Shown here: piece after piece, positions 5,213 through 5,382 of the stretch | Numbering within the stretch: the first letter of the stretch is position 1 | Layout of the letters: the number at the start of each line of letters is the position of its first letter | The notes under the pieces: generated by a model | What the model saw: the letters and a program-made list of their open reading frames with translations, nothing else | What the model was told of the DNA's origin: nothing | The model's database searches: none | Translations under genes and position numbers: made by a program | From: JBBFMJ01 sp037441225 | Lineage (GTDB): Bacteria > Acidobacteriota > Thermoanaerobaculia > UBA2201 | DNA length: 5,382 bases | Assembly: GCA_037441225.1 (NCBI GenBank) | Contig: JBBISU010000144.1 | Coordinates: 1-5,382, forward strand | Direction of reading: 5' to 3'

Positions 5213-5352
5213 TATGGCTGGGGCTTGCCTCCTCCCAAAAAAGAAGAGCAGCAGTGCAGTAGAGCAGCAGTGTAGGGGTCTTATCTTGCACGACCCGTAA
5301 AATAATAATCAAAAAAATGTAGCCGCGGGTCTTTAGCCTGCGCAATATATTG
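5213..5352. repeat. Right-edge cluster of GC-rich repeat fragments
   Basis: At 5245-5275 a 16-base unit occurs twice, its conserved 12-base core being AGAGCAGCAGTG. The stretch 5256-5272 is the exact reverse complement of the 17 bases at 113-129. At 5276-5296 GGGTC and GACCC frame an 11-base loop. GACCCG (5292-5297) also pairs with CGGGTC (5326-5331). At 5319-5343 a GTAGCCGCGGG...TTTAGCCTGCGC segment looks like a decayed palindromic intergenic repeat. No coding signal is seen; the leftward frame here (stop near 5139) runs through the repeats and has low-complexity composition. Confidence 0.55.
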
Positions 5353-5382
5353 TTTATATATGTTATTATTCGCAACCATAAA

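Noticed and set aside
5139..5375. Leftward 78-aa frame at the right edge
   Set aside because: It runs through the 16-base repeats and the 22-bp palindrome, has low-complexity composition and shows no ribosome site or domain.

Overview
This is an AT-rich bacterial chromosomal segment. Five protein genes fill positions 170 to 4632, followed by about 750 bases with no convincing gene. Shine-Dalgarno sites (GGAGG type), sigma-70-like promoter boxes, a lipoprotein signal and a Soj/Spo0J-type ParAB pair all point to a bacterium. Low GC, short gene spacing and GC-richer degenerate repeats between genes would suit an uncultured, possibly thermophilic lineage (candidate phylum WOR-3 or similar comes to mind). 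That placement is an impression, not something the sequence proves.

Layout. 1-169: gene-free left edge made of short degenerate repeats. 2243 back to 170 (minus strand): a tight three-gene operon of a bifunctional-nuclease-family protein (DUF151), parA and parB. The spacers are 3 bp and then an 8-bp overlap, so translation is probably coupled. 2244-2336: a compact divergent promoter region in which the -35 boxes of the two directions overlap. 2337-4632 (plus strand): a lipoprotein metallopeptidase of the ACE-like M2 type, then queE (radical-SAM 7-carboxy-7-deazaguanine synthase), which starts inside the end of the peptidase gene on a poor start codon.

4633-5382 has no believable CDS but is not featureless. 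At 4827-5010 a nested set of complementary segments predicts a rod-shaped RNA of about 184 nt with a large symmetric internal loop and tandem G-A pairs. Its G-U wobbles and G-A pairs make sense only on the plus strand. At 5065-5211 a second group of hairpins, including a GAAA-capped hairpin and a 22-bp perfect palindrome, is closed by a 10-bp stem. I could not match either to a known RNA family, and together they are the best candidate in the window for something undescribed. The right edge (5213-5352) carries GC-rich repeat fragments, one of which is an inverted copy of a motif at the left edge.

How the genes relate: ParA and ParB act together in chromosome segregation, but no consensus parS was found. 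A 20-bp perfect palindrome inside parB is an untested alternative site. The DUF151 protein, the peptidase and QueE have no obvious shared pathway with ParAB, so this looks like a housekeeping neighbourhood rather than a dedicated system.
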